Source: Stigmatella aurantiaca DW4/3-1
GTDB taxonomy: Bacteria; Myxococcota; Myxococcia; Myxococcales; Myxococcaceae
Reading direction: 5' to 3'
NCBI RefSeq assembly: GCF_000165485.1
Contig: NC_014623.1
Location: 4,173,501-4,237,500, forward strand
Length of the DNA stretch: 64,000 nt
Position 1 is the stretch's first letter, and each line of letters opens with the position of its first letter. Shown here one piece after another: positions 6,779 through 15,569 of the stretch. The position numbers and the translations under genes were made by a program. The notes under the pieces are model-generated. The model did no database searches. It was not told the DNA's origin and worked only from the letters and a program-made list of their open reading frames with translations.

Positions 6779-9328
6779 ATGAGCCTCCTTGTTCCGGTGA
6801 CCGTCGCGCTGCTCGTGTCAGCGCAGATTCCCTTGTCGGCCCAGCTCCAACTCCCCACTGGGGAGACGGTCGAGGTGACCGCTGATCTCGTGGTCTCCGA
6901 GCCCGAGCGCCAGCTGCTCATTGCCCGTGGCCACACGCAGCTGCGCACGGGCCAGACGGTGCTGCGCGCGGACGAGGTGACGTACGACCAGGGGGCGCAG
7001 ACGGTGAGCGCCACCGGCGGGGTGATGTTCGTCAGCGGCCTGTTCGCCGCGGTGGCGGATGCCGTGGTGGTGGACCTGAAGTCCAACGAGGCCACCGCCG
7101 AGGGCGGCCTCTTCATGCAGAAGCGCAACGTCACCCCGGAGGCGCTGGCGGCCGCGGAGACACCCCAGCAACTGCGCGAGATGGGCGACACCCCCATGCT
7201 CTTCCGGGGCACACGCATCCGGCGCACGGACGCCAACACCTTCATGGTGGAGGATCTCGTCTTCAACCCGTGTGTGTGCGGCCCTGGGGATCCGGACTGG
7301 CGCATGGAGGCCCGGGATGCGTCCATCATCACGGGCGAGCGCGCCATCCTCACCTGGCCGGTCGTCTACATCGCGTCGGTTCCGGTGCTCGCGTTGCCGT
7401 GGCTGTACCTGCCGCTGTCCGATCGGCGCACCGGCCTGCTCATGCCCCGGCTGACCACCTCCAGCATCGCCGGCTTCGGCATCGAACAGCCCATCTTCAT
7501 CACGCTGGGGCGCAGCTACGATCTCACCGTCTCGCCGGGCTACTACACGGGGGCTTCCCGGGAGACGCACGATCTGGGCGGCGGGACGCTGCGCGAGGAG
7601 CCGCGCTACGTGGGCATCCGGGGCCCGCGTCTGCTCACCGAGTTTCGTTACGTGCCCAGCGAGCAGACCCGGGGCCGGTGGACGCTGGGGTTCATCTACG
7701 ACTTGCAGCCCATCCGGGATCCGCGCACGGGGGCCTTCTACCGGCAGGGCAATGAGCCTCTGGGAGAGGCCATCACCCAGGCGCGAGGGCTGCGCGGCGA
7801 GACATCCTGGCAACACACCCAAGAGATGGGCCATGGGTTCTCCAACCGGGTGGATGCCGCCTTCGTCTCCGATGGGTATTTCACGCGGGATCTCACCGCG
7901 GACGTCGTCGCCCGCGAGAACCAGTACCTGCGGAGCACCGGCGCGATCTCCCATCGGGGCGAGGAGCATTACCTGGGCCTGGAGGTGGCCATCCGCCAGG
8001 ACATCCGCTGGGCCTACCCGTTCTTCCGGGAGGACCGGGTGCCCGCCGCGGCGGATCCCCTCCGGCCTGTCCTGCATGGCCCCCGCACCCTCCAGAAGCT
8101 GCCCGCCCTCACGCTCTCGCTGCCCGAGCAGCGCCTGGGAGGCCGGTGGGCGCTGGGGATGCGCATGGAGTTCAGCCGGTTGTCCCCGCTCACGGGGCGC
8201 TTCGGGGATGAGGGCGAGGACGGCCTCTTCGACGCCTCGGGTGCCCGGATCGTGACGGGCCCTGATGGCCTGCCCCAGGCCCTTCTGGATCCGGCGCAGT
8301 CGAACGGGCGCTTCGATGCCTCGGATCGCGAGGCGCGGGACCGGTTGGATCTGTTCCCCCGGCTCTCCACGTCCTTCGGGTGGGGGCCCTATGCCCGGGT
8401 GACGCCCATGGTGGCGCTCCGGCAGGACCTCTATGGGGGGGAGGTTTCAGGCCGCACCGCGCAGCGGGGATACCCCATGGTGGATCTCCAGGTGGACTCC
8501 GAGCTTGCCCGGAGCTACGTCGGCGCGGAGTCCACCTACCGCCACACCCTCATGCCCTCGGTCCACCTGCGCTACGTCCCCGGCGTGTGGGGTGGGGTGC
8601 CGCCGCCGGGCGCCTCGCCCGGGCTGCCTGCCCAGCGCTACGACGAGATCGACTCGGCGCTGCCCCTGGGGCTCGACGGCCAGGACGAGGGCTTCCTGCA
8701 CGCGGTGGTGGAAGTGACCCAGTCCCTTCAACTGAAAAAAGAACAGGCCCTGCGTGAACCCCTCCGGTTGCGCGTGGGACAGGGGTTTGATCTGACCCGT
8801 TACGCGCCCTTGTGGAAGGAAGCGAGCAACCAGGAGGCGCCCATCCTACGGGACACCTTCGCGAGGTTGCTTGCCCGTGTCGGTATTTTTAGCGCGGGCG
8901 CGTTGGTCCGTTATGACACCCAGAACGCTCAAATTTCTCAACTCAGCGCAGAGGCTCATGTAGACAACGGGCGGGGCGAGGCGCTGTATGCACGATATGA
9001 CGACTTGCTCGCGGTGGGTTCGGATCGACTCCGCCGGGGGATCGATACCTTGGTTGGTCCGTCGTCGGAGAGCCGGGCGCGTGCTCAGCTTCTTACAGCG
9101 GGAGGTCGATTGACGCTCGGAATCGGACTCGGTCTGCGGTACGAAGCCATCGTGCAACCGCTCGTTCAACAGCAGTCTGCACTGGCACAGCAGATCCTGG
9201 GTGTGTCATATGGACCTGCTTGTGACTGCTGGCGTATCGAGGGTGTTGCCACGCTGCGGCGTGGTCAGAAGCTGCCAGATTTCGGGCTCAATTTTACGGT
9301 GGCCGGCTTCGGCTCCTTTGGATCTTGA
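6779..9328 (+). CDS. lptD: LPS-assembly outer-membrane protein LptD
   Basis: LptD inserts lipopolysaccharide into the outer leaflet of the outer membrane. The 849-residue protein starts with a signal peptide (LVPVTVALLVSAQ), then an OstA/LptA-like beta-jellyroll at about 25-120 (VEVTADLVVSEPERQLLIARG, LRADEVTYDQGAQTVSATGG), then the LptD barrel with the recognisable ILTWPVVYIASVPVLALPWLYLPLSDRRTG segment split over about 190-220. Cysteines occur as two CxC pairs, C165/C167 and C815/C817, in places corresponding to the disulfide-forming cysteines of enterobacterial LptD. No lptE is adjacent. The last 450 bases are noticeably less GC-rich than the rest. It follows the AMIN gene by 45 bases. Confidence 0.88.
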   Translation: MSLLVPVTVALLVSAQIPLSAQLQLPTGETVEVTADLVVSEPERQLLIARGHTQLRTGQTVLRADEVTYDQGAQTVSATGGVMFVSGLFAAVADAVVVDLKSNEATAEGGLFMQKRNVTPEALAAAETPQQLREMGDTPMLFRGTRIRRTDANTFMVEDLVFNPCVCGPGDPDWRMEARDASIITGERAILTWPVVYIASVPVLALPWLYLPLSDRRTGLLMPRLTTSSIAGFGIEQPIFITLGRSYDLTVSPGYYTGASRETHDLGGGTLREEPRYVGIRGPRLLTEFRYVPSEQTRGRWTLGFIYDLQPIRDPRTGAFYRQGNEPLGEAITQARGLRGETSWQHTQEMGHGFSNRVDAAFVSDGYFTRDLTADVVARENQYLRSTGAISHRGEEHYLGLEVAIRQDIRWAYPFFREDRVPAAADPLRPVLHGPRTLQKLPALTLSLPEQRLGGRWALGMRMEFSRLSPLTGRFGDEGEDGLFDASGARIVTGPDGLPQALLDPAQSNGRFDASDREARDRLDLFPRLSTSFGWGPYARVTPMVALRQDLYGGEVSGRTAQRGYPMVDLQVDSELARSYVGAESTYRHTLMPSVHLRYVPGVWGGVPPPGASPGLPAQRYDEIDSALPLGLDGQDEGFLHAVVEVTQSLQLKKEQALREPLRLRVGQGFDLTRYAPLWKEASNQEAPILRDTFARLLARVGIFSAGALVRYDTQNAQISQLSAEAHVDNGRGEALYARYDDLLAVGSDRLRRGIDTLVGPSSESRARAQLLTAGGRLTLGIGLGLRYEAIVQPLVQQQSALAQQILGVSYGPACDCWRIEGVATLRRGQKLPDFGLNFTVAGFGSFGS

Positions 9329-9395
9329 GCGGAAGTCGAAGTTGACGGACAGAGGAATTCCGAAACGCCCTCAGTTGTTTTAATTACCCAGTCAA

Positions 9396-9773
9396 ATGTC
9401 TCAACCGGAGGACAGGCTCTTCGTGTCGGAACTCGGAAAACGTATCGGCCAACGCATCCGCGAGCTTCGCACGCAGAGACCGGAGCGGTGGACCCAGGAA
9501 GAACTCGCGGAGCGAGCACAGATCAGCGTGTCGTTCTTGTCCATGATCGAACGCGGCGAGCGCGTGGCCCATGTGGAAACACTGGCCGCGCTGGCCGGCG
9601 CCCTCGGCGTCAGTCTGGGGGAGCTGTTCGCAGGGACGGAGCAGTCGCTCGCCCAGACGGAAGATCTGCTCCGGCCACTGTCGGACTTTGCCCGTGCCCG
9701 CGGTTTGACGGCACGAGATGTAGAGCGCTTGCTGGGGGTGGCGCGGGCCATGTTCAACGGCACGCCCGCCTGA
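9396..9773 (+). CDS. Small XRE-family helix-turn-helix regulator
   Basis: A 125-residue DNA-binding protein. The N-terminal half is a Cro/C1-type HTH: LGKRIGQRIRELR, then WTQEELAERAQISVSFLSMIE and VETLAALAGALGVSLGELF (about residues 13-75). The remaining 50 residues are a short helical tail of unknown role. The ATG at 9396 has no clear Shine-Dalgarno; an in-frame GTG at 9423 lies 11 bases after GGAGG and would remove nine residues without touching the HTH. A hairpin follows the stop. The target genes are unknown. Confidence 0.85.
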   Translation: MSQPEDRLFVSELGKRIGQRIRELRTQRPERWTQEELAERAQISVSFLSMIERGERVAHVETLAALAGALGVSLGELFAGTEQSLAQTEDLLRPLSDFARARGLTARDVERLLGVARAMFNGTPA

Positions 9774-9779
9774 GTACCC

Positions 9780-9807
9780 CACGGCTCCTTGACACAAAGG
9801 GGCCGTG
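9780..9807 (+). terminator. Hairpin after the XRE gene
   Basis: CACGGCTCCTT (9780-9790) pairs with AAGGGGCCGTG (9797-9807) over 11 bp with one G-T wobble and a 6-base loop, beginning 7 bases after the stop codon. There is no uridine run, so it may end transcription weakly or protect the 3' end. Confidence 0.5.
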
Positions 9808-9917
9808 AAGCATGGGCTGTTCTTGACTGGACGCACAGCGGCCCAGGAAGATGGAGAACTGTTGGCTGTGCGCCAGTTGGGCGCATTCCGCTTCCTCATC
9901 GACTGGAGACACCGCAG

Positions 9918-11459
9918 ATGCGTCTGGGTCTGGCCTCATGCGTGGCGCTCGCAAGCGTTTTCTGGGTGGCGTGCGAGCCCCCCCCTCCCGCCACGCTTGA
10001 GTTCGTGGATCAGACTCCTGCCCAGCCTCGGCTGGGGGAGATCACCACGGTGCGCTTCCGGGCCGTCGACAGCCGAGGAGGTCCTCAGGCGGGAACCACG
10101 GTCTCGTTCCGGCTGCAGCCGGAGGTGCCGGGGGTGACCCTCAGCCCCACCGAGTCGAGCACCAACGTGGGGGATGGCATCGCCTCCACCCAGATCATCG
10201 CCACCGGCCGCGTCGCCTCCGCGGTGGTGGTGGCCACCGCCGGGGACAAGACGGCGGTGAGCCCGGCGGTGAGCTTCGCGGGCGCGAACGCCCACGGCAA
10301 GCAGTTCACCTTCCAGTGCGGCGAGGTCGCCGGAAGTGCCTCGGGTGGCGTTCACGCCATCGGGGCCTATGACGAGACGCGTTACCTCATCGCTGGCGTG
10401 AAGCTGCGATGCACGGCGCACGTGGCGGATCGCAACGGCGACGGCCTCTCGGGCGCCCAGGTCTCCTTCATCACGGAAGCGGGCACCATCGGGCCGAGCA
10501 GCACCTCCATCACGGACGTGGTGGGCAATGCCCAGGTGCTCTACAAGACGTCCTACCCGCTGCCGGTGGAGACGGATCCGGGCACCTTCACCTGGAGCCC
10601 CATCAACGATGCGACCCACACCGGCGACTACCTGGCCCCGCTGTGGATGCAGCCGTTCATCTGGACGGAGAACCCGATCCGGGATTACGGCATCGCCATC
10701 AACCCGCAGACCCCCCGGCCGGAGCCTTTCCGCAAGGATCCGCTGCGCCCCAACCGCATCAACAACCCGCGCGACAACCTGGTGTCGATGATCGCCGTCA
10801 CGACGGGCGAGGAGGGGTATGACGACGCGAACAACAACGGCCAGTTCGATTCGGGAGAGGAGTTCATTGATCTCACCGAGCCGTTCGTCGACAGCAATGA
10901 CAACGGCACGTGGGATACCAACGAGCGGTTCGTGGACACCAATGCCAATGGCAAGTGGGACGGGAAGAACGGCCAGTTCGACGCCAGCACCCTCATCTGG
11001 GTGCAGGAGCGCATCCTGTGGACGGGCTGGCCGCACCCGATGGATCGCGATCTGACGCCGCTCAACGAGGTGCCCGTCGTGCGCCAGCTGTCGCCCCCCG
11101 CGGGAACGACCGTGAACGTGGGCCACTTCGCCGAGGTGTTCTCCACCTTCCTGCTGGCGGACCCCTGGTTCAATGGCCTCGCCCGCAACGCGAACGGAGA
11201 CGGCTGCGCGGGAGGCGCCGTGGGGCCGGTGACCGTGGAGCCGCTGCCCAAGGGGGTGGCCTACACCTACCCGGCGTTCACCGTGGAGACCTACAAGATC
11301 CGCGATGCACACGACCTGCAGGCCGATCCGCCGCCGAACCCGTTCCCCGCGCCGGGGATCGCCTTCGACGTCAACGCCTCGTGCGCCTACACGGGCTCCC
11401 CCGAGGAAGGGCACGTGGTGCTCATCGCCGCGCCGCCGCTCAAGGGCTTGGTGCAGTAG
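9918..11459 (+). CDS. Ig-like lipoprotein with calcium-binding DxDxDG loops
   Basis: A 513-residue predicted surface or periplasmic lipoprotein. The start at 9918 (after GGAGA) gives a lipoprotein signal peptide ending in VFWVAC, lipidated Cys at about residue 18. Residues about 25-125 and 150-225 look like bacterial Ig-like (Big_1-type) domains: RLGEITTVRFRAVDSRGGPQAGTTVSF and VKLRCTAHVADRNGDGLSGAQVSF. At about 300-355 come three Asp/Asn-rich loops, DANNNGQFDSGEEF, DSNDNGTWDTNERF and DTNANGKWDGKNGQFD, resembling dockerin/EF-hand calcium loops. The C-terminal part is unrecognised. The enzyme-free architecture suggests adhesion or scaffolding, but partner and function are unknown. Confidence 0.75.
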   Translation: MRLGLASCVALASVFWVACEPPPPATLEFVDQTPAQPRLGEITTVRFRAVDSRGGPQAGTTVSFRLQPEVPGVTLSPTESSTNVGDGIASTQIIATGRVASAVVVATAGDKTAVSPAVSFAGANAHGKQFTFQCGEVAGSASGGVHAIGAYDETRYLIAGVKLRCTAHVADRNGDGLSGAQVSFITEAGTIGPSSTSITDVVGNAQVLYKTSYPLPVETDPGTFTWSPINDATHTGDYLAPLWMQPFIWTENPIRDYGIAINPQTPRPEPFRKDPLRPNRINNPRDNLVSMIAVTTGEEGYDDANNNGQFDSGEEFIDLTEPFVDSNDNGTWDTNERFVDTNANGKWDGKNGQFDASTLIWVQERILWTGWPHPMDRDLTPLNEVPVVRQLSPPAGTTVNVGHFAEVFSTFLLADPWFNGLARNANGDGCAGGAVGPVTVEPLPKGVAYTYPAFTVETYKIRDAHDLQADPPPNPFPAPGIAFDVNASCAYTGSPEEGHVVLIAAPPLKGLVQ

Positions 11460-11480
11460 CCGCCAGTCGATAAAGGGCTA

Positions 11481-11509
11481 TTGACCGCAGGCGCCTGCCT
11501 CCGTAGGGT
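11481..11509 (+). promoter_or_regulatory. Promoter of the TetR gene with palindrome in the spacer
   Basis: TTGACC at 11481-11486 and TAGGGT at 11504-11509 are 17 bases apart. The spacer begins with GCAGGCGCCTGC (11487-11498), a perfect 12-bp palindrome. TetR-family repressors commonly bind palindromes overlapping their own promoter, so this is a candidate autoregulatory operator; binding is inferred. Confidence 0.45.
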
Positions 11510-11551
11510 CCTCCACGGCTGATTTCTGAGTCAATCGGTTGTGGAGGACGT

Positions 11552-12244
11552 GTGAGCCAGCAGAGCAGCAAGGCAGTCGAAGGAGGATCCCGGGAGGGGG
11601 AACGCCGCAGGACCATCCTCCGAGCCGCCATCGACGTCTTCGCGCGCAAGGGCTACCACGGCTGTCGCATCGCGGATGTGGCGCGCGAGGCGGGGGTGGC
11701 CTACGGCCTCGTCTACCACTACTTCAAGAACAAGGATGAGCTGCTGGAGACCGTCTTCGAGACGGGTTGGAGTGGCTTCGTCTCGCGCATCCGCGCCGTG
11801 GTGGAGGCAGAGGGGCCCGTGGGCCCCAAGGTGCGCGGCATCACCGATGTGGCCTTCGATGCGTACCGGGTGGACCCGCGGGCGGTGAAGGTGCTCATCG
11901 TCGAGATTGCCCGAAGCCCGGGGGGCCATGTGAACCGGCAGAGCGCCTTCACGGACACCATCCGCATGTGCGCGGAGATGTTCGTCCAGGCCCAGGCCTC
12001 CGGTGAGCTGCGGCCCGAGGTGGATCCGCTGCTCGCCTCGGCACTGCTCTTCGGCTCCATCGAGATGGGGCTCACCGCGCTCGTGATGGGGCTGGTGGAT
12101 CCCCGGGACACCGACATGCTGGAGCGCGCCCGGCAGCAGATCGCCGGCACCTTCCTTCACGGGGTCCTGACGCAGGATGCCGCCGCCGTGGAGGAGTCAT
12201 GGAAGAAGTCCGCTATGCGGTCCAAGGCCACCAAGCACTTGTGA
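11552..12244 (+). CDS. TetR-family transcriptional regulator
   Basis: A 230-residue repressor-type protein. The N-terminal TetR HTH is clear: RRTILRAAIDVFARKGYHGCRIADVAREAGVAYGLVYHYFKNKDELL is split across about residues 20-66. The C-terminal ligand domain is helical with no recognisable signature. The start is a GTG at 11552 after GGAGGA. Its 3' end overlaps the enoyl-CoA hydratase gene by 46 bases, so the two are one operon, which suggests control of acyl-CoA metabolism with an acyl-CoA as plausible ligand (inference). Confidence 0.92.
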   Translation: MSQQSSKAVEGGSREGERRRTILRAAIDVFARKGYHGCRIADVAREAGVAYGLVYHYFKNKDELLETVFETGWSGFVSRIRAVVEAEGPVGPKVRGITDVAFDAYRVDPRAVKVLIVEIARSPGGHVNRQSAFTDTIRMCAEMFVQAQASGELRPEVDPLLASALLFGSIEMGLTALVMGLVDPRDTDMLERARQQIAGTFLHGVLTQDAAAVEESWKKSAMRSKATKHL

Positions 12245-12972
12245 CCATTGACCGGCCGAGGGCGCGCAACGCCCTGTCGCCGCAAGTCGTTCAAGGGTTG
12301 CTCGAGGCCCTCTCCCAGGCAGAGGCGGATCCGGCGGTGCGGGTCCTGGTGCTCACCGGTGCCGGGGAGAAGGTGTTCTGCGCCGGAGGAGACCTCGGGC
12401 AGATGGGCGAGGGTGGTTTTCTGGCCACCCACGAGGGGCGCCGCGCTTACGCCCAGCTGCTGTCGCGGCTGCAAGGCGCTCGAAAGCCCACCATCGCCCG
12501 GCTCAACGGGCATGCGCTCGCCGGAGGCCTGGGGCTGGTGCTGGCCTGTGATCTGGCGGTGGCCGCCGAGCACGTGGAGCTGGGGACCCCCGAGATCGAC
12601 GTGGGGTTGTTTCCCATGATGGTGATGGCGCTCGTGCAGCGGCACCTGGGCCGCAAGCGCGCCCTGGAACTGGTGATGACGGGAGATCGGCTGTCCGCGA
12701 GAGAGGCGCTGTCGCTGGGGCTCATCAACCGGGCCGTGCCGGCGGCGGAGCTGGATGCGGTGGTGGGCGCCCTCGCGGCCAAGCTGGCCGGCAAGAGCCA
12801 GGCGGTGCTGGCGCTCGGCAAGAGGGCCTTCCTCACCGCCGAGGACATGCCGTTTCCGGCGGCGCTGGAGTTTCTGGCCTCCCAGTTGTCGCTCAACACC
12901 CTGGCCGAGGACGCCGCGGAGGGCATCTCCGCCTTCCTGGCGAAGCGGCCTCCGGACTGGAAAGACCGCTGA
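12199..12972 (+). CDS. Enoyl-CoA hydratase/isomerase family protein
   Basis: A 257-residue crotonase-fold enzyme acting on acyl-CoA thioesters. Visible landmarks are IDRPRARNALSP, the oxyanion-hole segment GEKVFCAGGDLGQM, and NGHALAGGLGLVLACDLAVAAEHVELGTPEIDVGLFP, split around the second oxyanion Gly. The position of the usual first catalytic Glu of hydratases falls in the sequence LAGGLGLVLACD and is not a Glu; a Glu is present at GTPEIDVG, so the exact reaction (hydratase, isomerase or other) is open. The start is preceded by GGAGGAGTC. The gene is translationally linked to the TetR gene and converges with the LytM peptidase gene 7 bases away. Confidence 0.88.
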   Translation: MEEVRYAVQGHQALVTIDRPRARNALSPQVVQGLLEALSQAEADPAVRVLVLTGAGEKVFCAGGDLGQMGEGGFLATHEGRRAYAQLLSRLQGARKPTIARLNGHALAGGLGLVLACDLAVAAEHVELGTPEIDVGLFPMMVMALVQRHLGRKRALELVMTGDRLSAREALSLGLINRAVPAAELDAVVGALAAKLAGKSQAVLALGKRAFLTAEDMPFPAALEFLASQLSLNTLAEDAAEGISAFLAKRPPDWKDR

Positions 12973-12979
12973 GCCCTCC

Positions 12980-13894
12980 TCAAGGGGCGGGCGTTGTCCG
13001 GGGCGGAGGCGAGGCGAAGAAGTCCAACTTGAGCAGCGTCTCTCCGTCCACCCAGAGCTCGTCCGCCTTCACCCCCCAGTGCAGGTGCGGGCCCGTCACC
13101 CGCCCCGTCTTGCCCACCTTGCCCAGCAGCTCGCCTTGCTGGACCTTCGCGCCCGGTTTCACGCTGATGCGCGAGAGGTGGAAGTAGGTGGTGTAGAGGC
13201 CTCCGCCGTGGTGGACGATGACCGTGTTGCCCGCGCTGTAGTTGTCGCGCGTCATCACCACCACGCCCACGTTGGCGGCGTACACGGGCGCGCCGGGATC
13301 CCCATCGATGTCCGTGCCGAAGTGCTGGCTCTGGAGCTTGCCGTTGAAGGAGCGCTTGTCGCCGTAGGGCGCGGTGAGGCGGTCCTGGCGCGGCCAGGCG
13401 AAGTTCTGGGAGAAGAGGAGCGGACCGAGCGGCTGGGAAAAGGCCGTGGCGAAGGCGGCCCTGTCCGCGGCCATCCGGGCCTTCACCGACTCGGGCGGTT
13501 GGACGTATTTGCCCGCCACGCGCAGCTCCCGGTTCGGGTAGCCCGGGTCCACCACCTCCAGCGTGCCGGCCAGGGACACGGGCGCGTTTCCATCCGGCGC
13601 GAAGCCCAGCACCTTCACCTCGGCGGTGCCCGCCGTCTGCTCCACGGGAAGTCCGGAGATGGCTTGCCAGCCGCTCGTGGCCTCGTAGAAGCGCAGCGCC
13701 CGCCCAGCCAGCGTTCCGGTGGGGGTTCCGTTCAAGCCCCACACCGTGATGAGCACGGGATCCCCGGGCTTGGCCGTGCCGGGTTGGATGGAGAGGCCCG
13801 GCTCCGCCTCGGCGCGCCAGGCCAGCAGGCTGAGTGCCACCAGGAGCAAGCACAGGGGAGAGGACCAGCGGCGGGCAGGGACGATCGGCGGCAT
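12980..13894 (-). CDS. M23 (LytM-type) metallopeptidase
   Basis: A 304-residue secreted peptidoglycan peptidase or LytM-domain factor. From the ATG at 13894 there is a signal peptide (LCLLLVALSLLAWRAEAEP), a middle region of Ig-like character (about 35-165), and the M23 domain at about 185-290. The zinc ligands are visible: HFGTDIDG gives His and Asp, and GPHLHWG gives the final His pair. An in-frame upstream extension to 14044 exists but lacks signal features, so I used the internal start. Substrate would be cross-linked peptidoglycan in the periplasm. It converges with the enoyl-CoA hydratase gene. Confidence 0.88.
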   Translation of the reverse strand: MPPIVPARRWSSPLCLLLVALSLLAWRAEAEPGLSIQPGTAKPGDPVLITVWGLNGTPTGTLAGRALRFYEATSGWQAISGLPVEQTAGTAEVKVLGFAPDGNAPVSLAGTLEVVDPGYPNRELRVAGKYVQPPESVKARMAADRAAFATAFSQPLGPLLFSQNFAWPRQDRLTAPYGDKRSFNGKLQSQHFGTDIDGDPGAPVYAANVGVVVMTRDNYSAGNTVIVHHGGGLYTTYFHLSRISVKPGAKVQQGELLGKVGKTGRVTGPHLHWGVKADELWVDGETLLKLDFFASPPPRTTPAP

Positions 13895-14165
13895 GCGGGG
13901 ACGTTCTATACCGGGAAGCCAAGGGCTCCGCTCACGCGACGTGCGCCACGCGTGCTTGCTCTCCTGCCAGGGAGCGTGCGGGGCCTTGACGGGCAGCTCC
14001 CCCATTCCCAGGTGCCCAGGGCATGGAAGGCTTTTGTTCACCACTCGGATTTCGTCTGGTCGAGGAGCGAACGTCCGGGCGGCGAGCAGGGGCTCGCGAC
14101 ATTCCGTGAACCCGGACGTCTGCCTACCTTTTGGCTCGGACTACTTCAGCCAGGGGGATAGCAGG

Positions 14166-14645
14166 ATGCCTCGCTCATACAGCTTTGATCATTTCCAGGT
14201 GCCGGCCGCGGAGCCGCGCAGCAGGGCGCTTCGCCGGGAGGACAAGCAGCACCTCGCCGAGTCGCACCCCTCGGCTCCTGGGCAGGACGGGGGCATTCAC
14301 TACGGAAAGAGCCACGCGGAGACGGAGGAGATTCTCAAGGCCCGTGCCGCGGAGCCTCGCCGTGCCGCCGCCCCGCCGGAGGAGAAGAAACAAGCCCCCG
14401 CGCAGATGAAGGCCGAGGCCGTCCCGCCGGTCAACCGCAACACGGCCCCCATCGGTGCCTTGCCGTTCACCGAGGAGCAGCCTCCCCGCCGGCGCCTGAA
14501 GGAACTGCTCGACGAGGCCTCGCGCCAGCTCGAAGCCATTCAGGGCGGCCTCAGCGACGTGACGAAGGCCGCGATGCGCCTGGCCTCGCTCCCCGGGGAA
14601 GCCGTGCGTCTGGCGGCGCGCCGTCTGCGCTTCGTCGAGGGGTAG
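14166..14645 (+). CDS. Hypothetical charged protein
   Basis: A 159-residue protein I do not recognise. It begins MPRSYSFDHFQVPA and is hydrophilic and disordered-looking for about 100 residues (many Ala, Glu, Arg, Pro), then forms a predicted amphipathic helix at about 112-150 (RRRLKELLDEASRQLEAIQG and onward), ending in an Arg-rich tail. No signal peptide or membrane segment is seen. Start chosen at 14166 after GGGGATAGCAGG. The EEP-family gene begins 13 bases after its stop, so they are probably cotranscribed. Codon use matches the neighbours, so it is a credible gene. Confidence 0.65.
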   Translation: MPRSYSFDHFQVPAAEPRSRALRREDKQHLAESHPSAPGQDGGIHYGKSHAETEEILKARAAEPRRAAAPPEEKKQAPAQMKAEAVPPVNRNTAPIGALPFTEEQPPRRRLKELLDEASRQLEAIQGGLSDVTKAAMRLASLPGEAVRLAARRLRFVEG

Positions 14646-14658
14646 GGGTGCCTGGCCC

Positions 14659-15423
14659 GTGAAGCTGACCCTCGTCTCGTACAACATCCACAGCGGCGTC
14701 GGCACGGACGGGCGCTTTGATCTGCACCGGGTAGGGGAGGTGCTCCGGGAGACCCACGCGGATGTCATCGCGCTGCAGGAAGTCGGCGACTTCCGGAGCG
14801 TGACCGACCGCGAGGATCAACCGGAGCACCTGGCGGACATGCTGGGCCTGCACATGGCCTTCGGCCCCAACGTGGTGAAGGCCGGCCGCCGGTACGGCAA
14901 CGCCATCCTCACCCGGCTGCCCATCCTCCAGTCGAAGAACTACGACTTGAGCGTCCCGGGCCGAGAGCCCCGGGGCGCGCTGCGGTGCGACCTGGACCTG
15001 GGGGCTGGCAAGGCCCTGCATGTCTTCTGCCTCCACCTGGGGCTCTCCATTGGCGAGCGCCGCCGGCAGGAGCGGCTGCTCTTGTCGGCGGACATCCTCC
15101 AGGATGCCGCGCGCAAGGACCCGGTGGTGGTCTGCGGGGACTTCAACTACTGGGGCAACAAGCCGGTGCCGGCCCTGGTGCGCCAGGCCATTCACGACGT
15201 GGCCCTGGAGCTCGATGCCCCCGCGAGAACATACCCCTCGCGGCTGCCCATGCTCCGGCTGGACCGTATCTTCGTGGACACGGGGGTGCGGCCGATCTCC
15301 ATCCATCCCCACCGCTCGGAGCTGGCCAGCGTGGCCTCGGATCACCTCCCGCTGGTGATGCGTTTCGAGGCGCCAGTGCTCGAGGCGCGAGTGCCCTCGG
15401 CGCCCGTTCAGCTCATCGGGTAA
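14659..15423 (+). CDS. Endonuclease/exonuclease/phosphatase (EEP) family protein
   Basis: A 254-residue Mg-dependent phosphodiesterase or phosphatase. EEP-fold motifs are all visible: SYNIHSGVGTDGRFD at the N-terminus, ADVIALQEVG with the metal-binding Glu, VVCGDFNYWGN with the Asp/Asn pair, LRLDRIFVD, and SDHLPLVMRF with the catalytic Asp/His. The start is a GTG at 14659. No signal peptide is present. Members of this family act on DNA, phosphoinositides, sphingomyelin or nucleotides, and nothing visible selects among them. Confidence 0.88.
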   Translation: MKLTLVSYNIHSGVGTDGRFDLHRVGEVLRETHADVIALQEVGDFRSVTDREDQPEHLADMLGLHMAFGPNVVKAGRRYGNAILTRLPILQSKNYDLSVPGREPRGALRCDLDLGAGKALHVFCLHLGLSIGERRRQERLLLSADILQDAARKDPVVVCGDFNYWGNKPVPALVRQAIHDVALELDAPARTYPSRLPMLRLDRIFVDTGVRPISIHPHRSELASVASDHLPLVMRFEAPVLEARVPSAPVQLIG

Positions 15424-15496
15424 CATGGATCCTTCCAGCCGTGTTGGTTGAATGGCCAACGCTTGCGTCCGCTGGACACATTCGCTTGTGACGGGG

Positions 15497-15525
15497 TTGT
15501 CGCAGCGGGTGCATATGCCTAGGTT
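15497..15525 (+). promoter_or_regulatory. Possible promoter of the five-gene membrane-protein operon
   Basis: TTGTCG at 15497-15502 and TAGGTT at 15520-15525 are 17 bases apart, 45 bases before the first start codon at 15570. The match is moderate. Confidence 0.3.
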
Positions 15526-15569
15526 GGCTTCCGCCCGTGGGGACGACACGTGTGTGGTTTGGAGAACAG

